Shown here: positions 15,530 through 24,937 of the stretch, piece by piece
How positions within the stretch are numbered: the first letter of the stretch is position 1
Layout of the letters: every line of letters starts with the position of its first letter
Source: Rhizorhabdus wittichii RW1
Lineage (GTDB): Bacteria > Pseudomonadota > Alphaproteobacteria > Sphingomonadales > Sphingomonadaceae
Direction of reading: 5' to 3'
NCBI GenBank assembly: GCA_000016765.1
Contig: CP000699.1
Location: forward strand, 5,273,501-5,337,500
DNA: 64,000 nt
Program-made: the position numbers and the translations under genes
The notes under the pieces: model-generated
Database searches by the model: none
What the model was told of the DNA's origin: nothing
What the model saw: the letters and a program-made list of their open reading frames with translations, nothing else

Positions 15530-17851
15530 ATGACCAGATCCTTTGTTTCGACCTCCTCCACCATCGCCCTGACCGTCGCCGCGCTGCTGGCGGGCGCGCC
15601 GGCCGCCGCGCAGGAAGCGACGAGCGCCCCCGCCGCGGCCGAAGCCGACAATGGCGGCCTGGCCGAGATCGTCGTCACCGCGCAGAAGCGCGAGCAGAAC
15701 CTCCAGAAGGTCGGCATCTCCGTCACCGCCGTCTCGGGCGACCAGATCCTCGAGCGCGGCATCTCCAACAGCATCGACCTGATCACCCGCACGCCGAGCG
15801 TCGACAATTATTCGCCCTACGGCCCGGGTTCGAGCGCCAACATCGTCATCCGCGGCATCGGCCTCAACGACTTCGGCGAGGGCCATGAGGCGCCGGTCAC
15901 CGTCTATGTCGACGAATTCTACGTCGTGAACGTGCCGGCGGTCGACTTCGCGCTGTTCGACCTCGACCGCGCCGAGATCCTGCGCGGGCCGCAGGGCACG
16001 CTGTTCGGCCGCAACTCGACCGGCGGCCTCGTCCACTATGTCACCAAGAAGCCGAGCCAGGAGGCCGGCGGCTTCGTCAAGGGCAGCTATGCGCGCTTCA
16101 ACGAGTTGAAGCTCGAAGGCGGCGTCACCGCGCCGCTGACCGACACGCTGTCGGCGCGCCTGTCCTTCCTGTCGCACCACAGCGACGGCTACATCAAGAA
16201 CCTCAACCCGCAATTCGCCAAGGACAAGGGCGGCCAGGCCGGCACCGACGCGGTCCGCCTCCAGCTCCGCTACGACGACGGCGACTGGGACGTGCTGCTG
16301 AAGGGCGAATATGGCCGGACCGACAAGGTCCACACCTATTATGAGCAGACCCCCAGCCTGCGCGATCCGGTGACGGGGCTCGGCTCGGCCGATCCGACCG
16401 GGGTCGACGACGCCGGCTATAACGAGGCCAATTTCGGCGCGGGCAAGCGCAACGTCGCCTATACCAGCAACCCGCAGCGGCTGAAGTCGAAGGGCTCCAC
16501 CGCGCTGCTCCGCGCCGAGCGCGACTTCGGCGACGTCAGCTTCACCTCGCTGACCGGCTACATGCACTTCACCCGCAACCTCGAAGAGGATTGCGACGCC
16601 AGCCCGAACACGATCTGCGTCGCCACCTTCCCGTATAAGAGCGACACCGCGACCCAGGAATTCCGCGCCTTCGGCAAGGGCGACGGCTTCAACTGGACGG
16701 CGGGCGTCTACGGCCTCTATTCGAAGGCGCGCAACAATCCCAACGCGACCTTCAACGTGCCGGTGTCGGGCGACACCGCGGTCGATCCGGTGACGGGCCT
16801 GTACAACGGTGCCTTCTTCCCGATCAACCTGGCGGCCAACTGGAAGATGCGGACGACCTCGGTCGCGGCCTTCGCGCAGGGCGAGGTGGAACTCGCCGAT
16901 CGGCTGACCTTCACCCTCGGCGGCCGCATCACCCGCGACAGCAAGAAGTTCGACGAGCGCGACAACGCCTCGCTGCGGAGCTGCCCGGGCTTCCCGATCC
17001 CGACCAACTGCTTCCTGCCGCCGAACGGGCCGGGCATCGCCAACCCCTATCGGGACACCTACAAGAAGACGCTGATCTCGGGTAAGGCCGCGCTTGATTT
17101 CCAGGTGAACGCCGACCTGCTGCTGTTCGCCAGCGTGTCGCGCGGCACCAAGGCCGGCGGCTTCAACAACGGCTTCTATCCGGGCGGCGTCAGCACCGCG
17201 CAGATCCCCTATCGCGACGAGAATGTCATCGCCTATGAGATCGGCGAGAAGGCGACGCTGTTCGACCGCAAGCTGCGCTTCAACACCTCCTTCTTCTACT
17301 ATGACTATAACCGCTACCAGACCTTCAACTTCGAGGGGATCGGCGGCCTGCTGACCAACCAGAGCGCCAATGCCTATGGCGCCGAGGTCGAGATCCAGGC
17401 GGCGCCGGTCGACCATCTGGAGCTGCGCTTCGGCGGTTCGTGGCTGGAGACGAAGATCAAGGACGTCCGCAACGGCGTGCCCGGCGGCGGGGTCTATGTC
17501 GCCGACCGCGAGATGTCGAACGCGCCGAAATGGACCGCCAACGGCGCGATCGCCTACACCGTGCCGCTCGCCAACGACCGCTCGCTGGTGTTCAACTGGG
17601 ACTGGAACTATCGCTCCAGCCGCTACTCGAACAACTTCAACGATCCGTCGGTGAAGATGCCGGGCTATTTCAAGCATAATGCCGACATCTCGTTCAACGT
17701 GAACGAGAACTGGCAGCTCCAGGCCTTCGTTCGCAACATCGGCAACAAGCTGGCGATCACCAAGGCGTTCCAGTTCAACGACCTCGGCTATGTCCAGTAT
17801 ATCTATTCCGAGCCGCGGGTGTTCGGCGCGAGCGCGCTGTACCGGTTCTGA
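15530..17851 (+). CDS. TonB-dependent outer-membrane receptor
   Basis: A 773-residue receptor with a signal peptide (ending near AGAPAAAQE). A TonB-box/plug start (LAEIVVTAQKREQNLQKV), a plug with IVIRGIGLNDFGEG and GPQGTLFGRNSTGG, and a 22-strand-type barrel ending in the aromatic C-terminus VFGASALYRF follow. ATG 15530 is chosen because it begins the signal peptide. The longer frame to 15398 lacks one. It is the first gene of an eight-gene catabolic run and probably imports the substrate oxidised by the downstream dehydrogenases. Ligand identity cannot be read from sequence. Confidence 0.93.
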   Translation: MTRSFVSTSSTIALTVAALLAGAPAAAQEATSAPAAAEADNGGLAEIVVTAQKREQNLQKVGISVTAVSGDQILERGISNSIDLITRTPSVDNYSPYGPGSSANIVIRGIGLNDFGEGHEAPVTVYVDEFYVVNVPAVDFALFDLDRAEILRGPQGTLFGRNSTGGLVHYVTKKPSQEAGGFVKGSYARFNELKLEGGVTAPLTDTLSARLSFLSHHSDGYIKNLNPQFAKDKGGQAGTDAVRLQLRYDDGDWDVLLKGEYGRTDKVHTYYEQTPSLRDPVTGLGSADPTGVDDAGYNEANFGAGKRNVAYTSNPQRLKSKGSTALLRAERDFGDVSFTSLTGYMHFTRNLEEDCDASPNTICVATFPYKSDTATQEFRAFGKGDGFNWTAGVYGLYSKARNNPNATFNVPVSGDTAVDPVTGLYNGAFFPINLAANWKMRTTSVAAFAQGEVELADRLTFTLGGRITRDSKKFDERDNASLRSCPGFPIPTNCFLPPNGPGIANPYRDTYKKTLISGKAALDFQVNADLLLFASVSRGTKAGGFNNGFYPGGVSTAQIPYRDENVIAYEIGEKATLFDRKLRFNTSFFYYDYNRYQTFNFEGIGGLLTNQSANAYGAEVEIQAAPVDHLELRFGGSWLETKIKDVRNGVPGGGVYVADREMSNAPKWTANGAIAYTVPLANDRSLVFNWDWNYRSSRYSNNFNDPSVKMPGYFKHNADISFNVNENWQLQAFVRNIGNKLAITKAFQFNDLGYVQYIYSEPRVFGASALYRF

Positions 17852-17899
17852 TCATCCGTGCGGGGCGCTTCGGCGTCCCGCACCCGTCAAGGGCGCAGC

Positions 17900-19081
17900 A
17901 TGGCGAAGAGCGGACAGAAGCGGACGATCGACGGCGCGGCGGGGCAGGATAGCCTCGCCGCGCTGATCACGCTCGGCACGGCGGGGGTGATGACCTTCCT
18001 GGCGATGCCGGTGATCGCCGCCGCGCTGGTCAACGTGCTCGGCGCCAGCGAGCGCGACGTCGGCCTCTTCTCGACGATCCAGCTCATCACCCTGTCCTGC
18101 GGCTGCCTGCTCAGCACCTTCCTGCCGCGCGGGCAGTTCCGCCGCTTCGGCATCGCCGCGCTCGCGGTGATGATCGTCTGCGACCTGCTCTGCCTCACCC
18201 GCCCAGGCTGGACGGTCTTCCTGGTCCTGCGCGGCATCGGCGGCGCGGCCGGCGGGATCGCGGTGTCGCAGGCGACCGCCGCCATGGCGCGGACCCGCAA
18301 CGCCGAACGCAGCTTCGGCCTGTTCCTCGCGCTCCAGACCGTGCTGTCGATCGTCTGCGTCTATGCGATGCCGCCGATCATCGGCGCCTTCGGCTTCGCC
18401 GCCGCCTATAGCGTGCTGCTCGCCTTCGACATCCTCGCCCTCGCGCTCGTCGCCACCCGGCTCAGGCCGATCAGCGCGGCGGAGGAGCATCACGCCATGC
18501 CCGGCAACGATCTCGCCGGCTGGCTGCGCAGCGGCGGCATGCTGGTGTCGATCCTCTGCTTCTTCATCGGCGTCGGCGCGCTGTGGACCTTCCTCGCGCT
18601 GCTCGGGCAGGGGATCGGCCTCGGCGAGACGCAGGTCGCGCTGGTCCTCAGCATCTCCAAGCTGGTCGCCTTCGCGGCGTCCTTCCTGCCCGGCATCGTC
18701 GGCGGCCGCTTCGGCCGGATCGCGCCGATCGTCGCGGCGGCGGCGGTGCTGGTCGCGGCGGTGCAGGTCTATGCAGTGGCCGGAAGCTTCGCGGTCTTCG
18801 TCCTCGCCACCGCGATGTTCAGCTTCGGCTGGTACGTCATCTATCCCTTCCAGCTCGGCGCGCTCGGGCAGGTCGACCATGACGGCCGGCCGATGCTCGC
18901 CGCCGCGGCGCTGACCGGCGCGGGGCTCGGCCTGGGGCCGGCTCTCACCGTGCTCGGCCCGGGCGGCCCGGCCGGCATCTACCTGATCGCGACGCTCGCC
19001 TTCCTCGGCGCCGGCCTGTTCGCGATCGCCGCGCTGCTGCGGCCATCCTCCCCGGCTCCCATCCTCGCACAAGGTTCGTGA
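17900..19081 (+). CDS. MFS permease of the catabolic operon
   Basis: A 393-residue major-facilitator protein with about twelve hydrophobic segments. It has the TM4/TM5 pattern VLRGIGGAAGGIAVSQATAAMARTR and a charged central loop (LRPISAAEEHHAMPG). It lies between the TonB receptor and the aldehyde dehydrogenase, and its stop overlaps the latter's start (TGATG). It likely carries substrate or product across the inner membrane. The peg operon of Sphingopyxis has a permease gene in a comparable place. It could alternatively be an exporter. Confidence 0.85.
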   Translation: MAKSGQKRTIDGAAGQDSLAALITLGTAGVMTFLAMPVIAAALVNVLGASERDVGLFSTIQLITLSCGCLLSTFLPRGQFRRFGIAALAVMIVCDLLCLTRPGWTVFLVLRGIGGAAGGIAVSQATAAMARTRNAERSFGLFLALQTVLSIVCVYAMPPIIGAFGFAAAYSVLLAFDILALALVATRLRPISAAEEHHAMPGNDLAGWLRSGGMLVSILCFFIGVGALWTFLALLGQGIGLGETQVALVLSISKLVAFAASFLPGIVGGRFGRIAPIVAAAAVLVAAVQVYAVAGSFAVFVLATAMFSFGWYVIYPFQLGALGQVDHDGRPMLAAAALTGAGLGLGPALTVLGPGGPAGIYLIATLAFLGAGLFAIAALLRPSSPAPILAQGS

Positions 19082-20586
19082 TGACCCTCGCCAACGACTA
19101 TAGCCTGTTGTCCGACGCCGCCCGTTCCTTCGCGAGCGGCAGGCGGGAGCTGTTCATCGACGGGGAATGGCGGGCGCCGCGTGCCGGCCGCTACCGTCCG
19201 GTGATCGATCCCAGCCATGGCGGGGCGATCGCCGAGGTGGCCGAGGCCGATGCCGCCGACGTCGACGACGCGGTCCGCGCCGCGCGGCGCGCCTTCGAAA
19301 CCGGCCCCTGGCCGGCGATGCGCCCGCACGAGCGCGAGGCGCTGATGTTGCGGCTCGCCGAGCTGATCGCCGCCGAGGCCGCGACCATCGCGCAGATCGA
19401 GACGGTCAACAGCGGCAAGCTGATCCAGAACACGCGCCTGTTCGACGCCGACTTCTCGGTCCACACGCTGCGCTACATGGCGGGCTGGGCGACCAAGCTC
19501 CACGGCAAGACCATGGAACTGTCGGTGCCCTATCTGCCGGGCGCGCGCTTCTCGGGCTTCACCCGGCTCCAGCCGCTCGGCGTCGTCGCGGGCATCGCGC
19601 CCTGGAACGTGCCGCTGTGCGAGGCGGTGTGGAAGCTGGCGCCGGTGCTCGCCACCGGCTGCACCATCGTCCTCAAGCCCGCCGAGCAGACCCCGCTCAC
19701 CACGCTGCGCCTCGCCGAGCTGTGCGCCGAGGCGGGTATCCCGGCCGGTGTCGTCAACGTCGTCACCGGCAGCGGCGCGGTCGCCGGCGCGGCGCTGGTC
19801 GAGCATCCGGGAGTCGACAAGATCAACTTCACCGGATCGACCGAGGTCGGCCGGATCATCGCCGGATCGGCCGGCCCGCGCCTCAAGAAGTATAATCTCG
19901 AACTGGGCGGCAAGTCGCCGGTGGTGATCGCCGCCGACGCCGACCTGGATGCGGCGATCCCCGGCGCGGCCTGGGCGATCCTCGGCAATCACGGCCAGAA
20001 TTGCTGCGCTGGATCGCGCCTCTACGTCCATCGCTCGATCTTCGACACGGTGGTCGAGGGCGTCGCGGAGATCGCCGCCAGCCTGAAGATCGGTCCCGGC
20101 CTCGACCCGTCGACCGGCCTCGGCCCGATGGTCAGCCATGCGCATCGCGACCGGGTGCTCGGCTATGTCGAGCGCGGCGTGGCGGATGGCGGATCGCTGT
20201 TCTTCGGCGGCGAGGCGATCGACGATCCGGGCGCCTATCTGCGCCCCGCGATCATCGTCGGCGCCAGGCCGACCGACGCGGTGGTGCAGGAGGAGATATT
20301 CGGCCCCGTCCTCGTCGCCACGCCGTTCGACGACATGGACGACGTGATGCCGCAGGTGAACGGCACCAGCTTCGGGCTGGGCGCCAGCATCTGGTCGCGA
20401 GACTTCGACCTGATCGAGGATTTCGTCGATCGCGTGCAGGCGGGCACCGTCTGGATCAACAACCACAACACGCTCGATCTGTCGCTGCCCTTCGGCGGCT
20501 GGAAGCAGTCGGGGGTCGGTCATGAGCTGGGCGAGGAGGGGTTGATGTCCCACCTCGCGATCAAGGCCGGCGTGGTCCGGCGCTGA
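19081..20586 (+). CDS. NAD(P)-dependent aldehyde dehydrogenase
   Basis: A 501-residue enzyme of the ALDH superfamily. The cofactor loop (APWNVPLCEAVWKLAP), KPAEQTPLTTL, the general-base motif ELGGKSPVVI and the catalytic cysteine motif GQNCCAGSRLYVH are all present. The C-terminal LPFGGWKQSGVGHELGEEG is conserved. It converts an aldehyde, probably the product of the GMC dehydrogenase in this operon, to the acid. ATG 19081 overlaps the permease stop; GTG 19078 is an in-frame alternative. The exact substrate is unknown. Confidence 0.94.
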   Translation: MTLANDYSLLSDAARSFASGRRELFIDGEWRAPRAGRYRPVIDPSHGGAIAEVAEADAADVDDAVRAARRAFETGPWPAMRPHEREALMLRLAELIAAEAATIAQIETVNSGKLIQNTRLFDADFSVHTLRYMAGWATKLHGKTMELSVPYLPGARFSGFTRLQPLGVVAGIAPWNVPLCEAVWKLAPVLATGCTIVLKPAEQTPLTTLRLAELCAEAGIPAGVVNVVTGSGAVAGAALVEHPGVDKINFTGSTEVGRIIAGSAGPRLKKYNLELGGKSPVVIAADADLDAAIPGAAWAILGNHGQNCCAGSRLYVHRSIFDTVVEGVAEIAASLKIGPGLDPSTGLGPMVSHAHRDRVLGYVERGVADGGSLFFGGEAIDDPGAYLRPAIIVGARPTDAVVQEEIFGPVLVATPFDDMDDVMPQVNGTSFGLGASIWSRDFDLIEDFVDRVQAGTVWINNHNTLDLSLPFGGWKQSGVGHELGEEGLMSHLAIKAGVVRR

Positions 20587-20599
20587 CGGGAAGGGCGAT

Positions 20600-22123
20600 A
20601 TGATCCTCGACAAACCCCTCGCATTGCCGAAGCTCGATCGCCGCGGCTTCCTGGCCGGCACGGCGACGCTCGCCACTCTCTCGGCGGCGGGGCTGCTGCC
20701 TGCCCCGGCCGGCGCCGCAGTCGACGCCAGGGAGGTCGAGCGGCTCCAGGCCAGGGTGAAGGGCAAGGTCGTCGCGCGCGACACCGAGCTGTACGAGCCG
20801 TGGCGCCGGAGCATGATCTGGCAGACCCAGAAATTCCCGCGCAACCCGGAGATCATCGTCCAGGCCGAAAGCGTCGAGGACGTGGTCGCGGCGGTGAACC
20901 ATGCGCGCGAGAACAAGCGGCGCATCACCACCCGCGCGGGCGGGCACAGCTTCTGCGGCTGTTTCATGCGCGACGACGGCATGCTCGTCGACGTGTCGCG
21001 CCTGTCGACGATCGAGATCGACGCAGGCAAGCGCGAGGCGATCGTCGGCCCCGGCGTGATCGGCCGGCGGCTTCAGGAGGAGCTGGGCCGGCAGGGGCTC
21101 GCCTTCCCGACCGCGCATTGCGGCATGGTGCCGGTCAGTGGCTTCCTGCTCGGCGGCGGGCTCGGCTGGAACGGCAACGCCTGGGGCGGGATGAGCGTCT
21201 ACAACATCCTCGAGGTCGAGATCGTCACCGCCGACGGCCAGGTGCGGACCGCCAGCGAGACCGAGAATCCCGACCTGTTCTGGGCGGTGCGCGGTGGCGG
21301 CCCCGGCCTTTTCGGGGTGGTCACAAGCTTCAGGCTGCGTGTCCACACCGCGCCGAAGGCGATGCGCTCGCACACCTATATCTTCCCTTTCACCGCGAGC
21401 GCCGAGGTCGCCGCCGCGATGGAGGAGATCGGGCCGAAGCTGCCGCTGAACGTCGAGTTGATCGGCGTCATCACCGCCGCCCCGCCGGGCATGGAGAAGG
21501 CATGCAGCGCCACCGGCTGCGACCAGGTGTTCATCCTGCAAAGCGTCGCCTTCGTCGACAGCGAGGCGGCGGCGCTGGCGGGCATGGCCGCGCTCAAGGA
21601 CCACCCCGTCACGAAGCGCGCGATCGCCAGGATCGAGAACGCGCAGGAGAGTTTCGAGAATCTCTATTACGGCAACGAGGTGCCGTTCCCGCAGCGCCGC
21701 TACTGCGTCGACAACATCTATGCGGACAGCCTCGCCAAGCCGATCGAGGTGTTCATTCGCCGCATGCCGCAATCGCCGTCGCGCGTCACCGCGCCGGTGC
21801 TGCTCTACAAGGGACGGCCCGAGTTGCCCGACGGCGCCTGCGCGACCAAGGGCAATTTCTACGTCTCCTGCTACGCGCAGTGGGACGATCCGGCGGCCGA
21901 CAAGGCCAACAAGGACTTCATGGTCGCGATGTATGAGGAGCTGCAGCCGCTCGGCACCGGCAGCTACATCAACGAGCTGAACCAGGAAGGCCGCATCCAC
22001 CGCATCCGCGAATGCTACACCGCCGACGGCTGGCGCAAGCTGGGCGCGCTGCGGCGGAAATACGACCCCGGCCTCGTCTTCCACACTTTCTACGGGCTCG
22101 AGCCCGACCTTCCCCAAGCCTGA
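20600..22123 (+). CDS. Tat-exported FAD-linked oxidase (BBE/PCMH type)
   Basis: A 507-residue flavoprotein. A twin-arginine signal (LDRRGFLAGTATLATLSAAG) directs it to the periplasm. The FAD-binding PCMH domain follows, with the His of GGHSFCGCF as the usual covalent FAD site. A cysteine in AHCGMVPVSGFLLGGG stands where bicovalent members have the second link. The C-terminal BBE segment has the family ending ALRRKYDPGLVFHTFYG. It oxidises an alcohol or carbohydrate-like donor. Position in the operon suggests it shares substrate with the GMC enzyme. Exact donor and acceptor are unknown. Confidence 0.87.
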   Translation: MILDKPLALPKLDRRGFLAGTATLATLSAAGLLPAPAGAAVDAREVERLQARVKGKVVARDTELYEPWRRSMIWQTQKFPRNPEIIVQAESVEDVVAAVNHARENKRRITTRAGGHSFCGCFMRDDGMLVDVSRLSTIEIDAGKREAIVGPGVIGRRLQEELGRQGLAFPTAHCGMVPVSGFLLGGGLGWNGNAWGGMSVYNILEVEIVTADGQVRTASETENPDLFWAVRGGGPGLFGVVTSFRLRVHTAPKAMRSHTYIFPFTASAEVAAAMEEIGPKLPLNVELIGVITAAPPGMEKACSATGCDQVFILQSVAFVDSEAAALAGMAALKDHPVTKRAIARIENAQESFENLYYGNEVPFPQRRYCVDNIYADSLAKPIEVFIRRMPQSPSRVTAPVLLYKGRPELPDGACATKGNFYVSCYAQWDDPAADKANKDFMVAMYEELQPLGTGSYINELNQEGRIHRIRECYTADGWRKLGALRRKYDPGLVFHTFYGLEPDLPQA

Positions 22124-22134
22124 GAGGAAAGATC

Positions 22135-22527
22135 ATGTCTTCTACCGGAACGGCCATCGTCGGCGCCTTCTTCGCCGCCTTCGGAGCGGGCGACGTCCCC
22201 GGCGCGATGGCGCTGCTCGCGCCTGACGTCCGCTGGACCCTGCACGCCCACGGGATTCCGTGGGGCGGCACCTATAAGGGCCCCGAGGGCGTCGGCGACT
22301 TCTTCGCCAGGTTCGGCGAGTTCGCCGAGCCGATCGAGATGACGCCGAAGTCGATGGCGGAGGCGGAGGGCCTCGTCTACGTGCGCGGCATCGAGCGCAG
22401 CAAGGTCAAGGCGACCGGCAAGGACTATGCGGTCGAGTGGGTCCATGTGATCGGCACCGGCGACGGCAGGATCACCAGCTTCGACGAATATCTCGACAGC
22501 GCCGCGATCGCGGCAGCGATGCGCTGA
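22135..22527 (+). CDS. SnoaL/NTF2-like protein
   Basis: A 130-residue cone-shaped alpha+beta protein of the SnoaL/NTF2-like superfamily. Evidence is the N-terminal helix FFAAFGAGDVPGAMALLAPD, then VRWTLHAHG and the closing strand pattern EWVHVIGTGDGRITSFDEY. Members include isomerases, dehydratases and ligand carriers. No catalytic pair is certain here. The start has GAGAGGAAAG upstream. It lies between the FAD oxidase and the diheme cytochrome and probably handles an intermediate of this pathway, which is inference. Confidence 0.8.
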   Translation: MSSTGTAIVGAFFAAFGAGDVPGAMALLAPDVRWTLHAHGIPWGGTYKGPEGVGDFFARFGEFAEPIEMTPKSMAEAEGLVYVRGIERSKVKATGKDYAVEWVHVIGTGDGRITSFDEYLDSAAIAAAMR

Positions 22528-22532
22528 CGGTC

Positions 22533-23174
22533 ATGCGGGCGCCCGTCATCCTCATCGGCGCGGCGGCGGTCGTGGCGGCGGCGGCGGGCTGCTCCACCGC
22601 CACGCCCGCGCCGGAGGCCTCGTCGCCGGTCGCCCGCGGCCGGGCCTATTACACCACCTGCCAGGGCTGCCACGGCAATGCCGGCGAGGGCTTCGCCGGC
22701 ATGAAGGCGCCGCGCCTCGCGGGCCTGCCGGCGGACTATGTCGCCGAGCAGCTCATCCTCTACCGCAAGGACCTGCGCGGCGGCCCCGCCGACTTCCAGG
22801 GCGTGCAGATGAACGGCCGCGCCAAGGCGCTGCCCGACGAGCAGGCGGTGCACGACGTCGCCGCCTATATCGCGACGCTGCCGTCCCCGCCGCCGGCCAA
22901 GGTGGTGGCGACGAAGGGCGAGGCGGGGGCGACGCTCTACGAAAGCTGCGCCGCCTGCCATGGCGCGCGCGGCGAGGGCAATGCCGAACTCGGCGCGCCG
23001 CCGCTGGCGGGTACCGACGCCGACTATCTCGCGCGGCAGCTCCGCAATTTCAGGAAGGGCATTCGCGGGCGCGAGGGCGACGAGAAGGGCCGGCAGATGG
23101 CCGCCGCCGCCGCGATCCTGCCCGACGAGGCGGCGATCGACGCGGTCGCGGCCCATGCCGGCGCGCTGCGCTAG
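22533..23174 (+). CDS. Diheme cytochrome c, probable lipoprotein
   Basis: A 213-residue protein with a hydrophobic export signal that contains a lipobox-like AAAAGCST, so it may be membrane-anchored. Two class-I heme sites are visible, CQGCH and CAACH, each followed by a Met-containing sixth-ligand region (VQMNGRAKALPD and RQMAAAAAILPD). The pattern matches cytochrome c4/c553-type diheme proteins. Next to a Tat-exported flavoprotein and a GMC dehydrogenase, it is the likely electron acceptor for periplasmic substrate oxidation, which is inference. Confidence 0.88.
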   Translation: MRAPVILIGAAAVVAAAAGCSTATPAPEASSPVARGRAYYTTCQGCHGNAGEGFAGMKAPRLAGLPADYVAEQLILYRKDLRGGPADFQGVQMNGRAKALPDEQAVHDVAAYIATLPSPPPAKVVATKGEAGATLYESCAACHGARGEGNAELGAPPLAGTDADYLARQLRNFRKGIRGREGDEKGRQMAAAAAILPDEAAIDAVAAHAGALR

Positions 23175-23196
23175 CCATTCAACCGGGGATTTGGAA

Positions 23197-24801
23197 ATGC
23201 AGATGGAAGGTGCCGAGTTCGACTACATCGTGGTCGGGGCGGGCTCGGCGGGTAGCGTGATCGCGGCGCGGTTGAGCGAGCGGGCGGACGTCAGCGTCCT
23301 GCTGATCGAGGCGGGCGGCAGCGACAACCGCTTCTGGCTCAAGATCCCGGTCGGCTACGGACGCACCATCACCGATCCCACGGTGAACTGGAAGTACATG
23401 ACCGAGCCCAATCCGGCGCTCGGCGGCCGCCGCATCTACTGGCCGCGCGGCAAGACGCTGGGCGGGTCGAGCAGCATCAACGGCCTGATCTACATCCGCG
23501 GCCAGGCGCAGGACTACGACCAGTGGCGCCAGCTCGGCAACGAGGGCTGGGGCTATGACGACGTGCTGCCCTTCTTCCGCCGCGCCGAAGACCAGGAGAA
23601 TGGCGAGGATCGCTATCATGGCGTCGGCGGCCCGCTGAGCGTCACCAACCTGGTCGAGCGGAACCCGCTGTGCGACGCGCTGATCGGCAGCGCGGAGGCC
23701 AACGGCGTCCCGCACAATCCCGACTTCAACGGCGCCGCGCAGGAGGGCGTCGGCTATTATCAGGCGACGATCCGCAACGGTGCGCGCTGCTCGACCTCGG
23801 TCGCCTATCTGAACCCGGTCAAGCGCCGCCCGAACCTGACGATCCTGACCGAGGCCCAGGCCGAGAAGGTCCTGTTCGACGGCCCGCGCGCGAACGGCCT
23901 GCGCGTGCGGCGACGCGGCGAGAGCTTCACGGTCAGGAGCCGGCGCGAGCTGATCCTGTCGGGCGGCTCGGTCAACTCGCCCCAGCTCCTGCTGCTGTCG
24001 GGCGTCGGCCCGGCGGCCGAGCTGAAGGCGCTGGGGATCGACCCGGTCCACGACCTGCCCGGCGTCGGCGAGAACCTCCAGGACCATTATGGCGGGCAGA
24101 TCACCTGGCGCTGCAACCAGCCGATCACGATGAACGACATCATGCTCAGCAAGCGCAAGCAGCTTTTCGCCGGGCTGACCTGGCTGTTGTTCCGCGACGG
24201 TCCGCTGTCGGTGCCGGCGGGGCAGGCGGGGCTGTTCGCCCGCGTCTCGCCGGGGGCGGCGACGCCCGACGTCCAGTTCCTGTTCCAGACCTTCAGCGGC
24301 GGCTATTATGAGGACGGGCTGTTCAAATTCTCGGGCTTCGCCAACTTCATCTGCCCGGTCCGGCCGCAGAGCCGCGGGCGGCTGAGCCTGGCCAGCGCCG
24401 ACCCGTTCGAGGCGCCGCGCCTCGCGCCCAATTATTTCGCGCATGAGGCCGACCGGCGAATCGCGGTCGAGGGGCTCAAGCTTGCGCGCCGGATCGCGGC
24501 GACCCCGCCGCTCGCCGACTTCATCTCGGCCGAGCATCTGCCCGGCGGCGACGTGCGCTCCGACGACGAGATCGAGGCCTATTTCCGCGAGACCGGCGGC
24601 TGCGTCTCGCACCAGGTCGGGACCTGCAAGATGGGCAAGGACCGGATGGCGGTGGTGGACAGCCGGCTGCGCGTCCACGGCGTTCAGGGGCTGCGCGTCG
24701 CCGATGCGTCGATCATGCCGACGCTGATATCGGGCAACACCAACGCGGCGAGCATCATGATCGGCGAGAAGGCGGCGCAGATGATCGCGGACGACGCCTG
24801 A
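23197..24801 (+). CDS. GMC-family FAD alcohol dehydrogenase
   Basis: A 534-residue glucose-methanol-choline oxidoreductase. FAD-binding is shown by VVGAGSAGSVIAARL and LLIEAGG. Signature 1 is GKTLGGSSSINGLIYIRGQ and signature 2 is SGGSVNSPQLLLLSGVGP. The catalytic His of CVSHQVGTCKMG and the Asn of ISGNTNAASIMIGEKAA are both present. ATG 23197 is preferred because the longer frame runs back through the cytochrome gene. The first step of the pathway, alcohol to aldehyde, is the natural role with the upstream aldehyde dehydrogenase. PEG dehydrogenase belongs to this family, but so do many others. Confidence 0.92.
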   Translation: MQMEGAEFDYIVVGAGSAGSVIAARLSERADVSVLLIEAGGSDNRFWLKIPVGYGRTITDPTVNWKYMTEPNPALGGRRIYWPRGKTLGGSSSINGLIYIRGQAQDYDQWRQLGNEGWGYDDVLPFFRRAEDQENGEDRYHGVGGPLSVTNLVERNPLCDALIGSAEANGVPHNPDFNGAAQEGVGYYQATIRNGARCSTSVAYLNPVKRRPNLTILTEAQAEKVLFDGPRANGLRVRRRGESFTVRSRRELILSGGSVNSPQLLLLSGVGPAAELKALGIDPVHDLPGVGENLQDHYGGQITWRCNQPITMNDIMLSKRKQLFAGLTWLLFRDGPLSVPAGQAGLFARVSPGAATPDVQFLFQTFSGGYYEDGLFKFSGFANFICPVRPQSRGRLSLASADPFEAPRLAPNYFAHEADRRIAVEGLKLARRIAATPPLADFISAEHLPGGDVRSDDEIEAYFRETGGCVSHQVGTCKMGKDRMAVVDSRLRVHGVQGLRVADASIMPTLISGNTNAASIMIGEKAAQMIADDA

Positions 24802-24937
24802 GGGACGGAACGGAAAAATCTTTCGTCTTGATGATCATTTGGGATAAGATTTGCCGATCATTGGATCGTTGGCAGCTGAAAGCGGCAATTTTTTCGGCGC
24901 CGTCGACGCTATGCTTGCTCGATGGAGGAGCGTGGCG

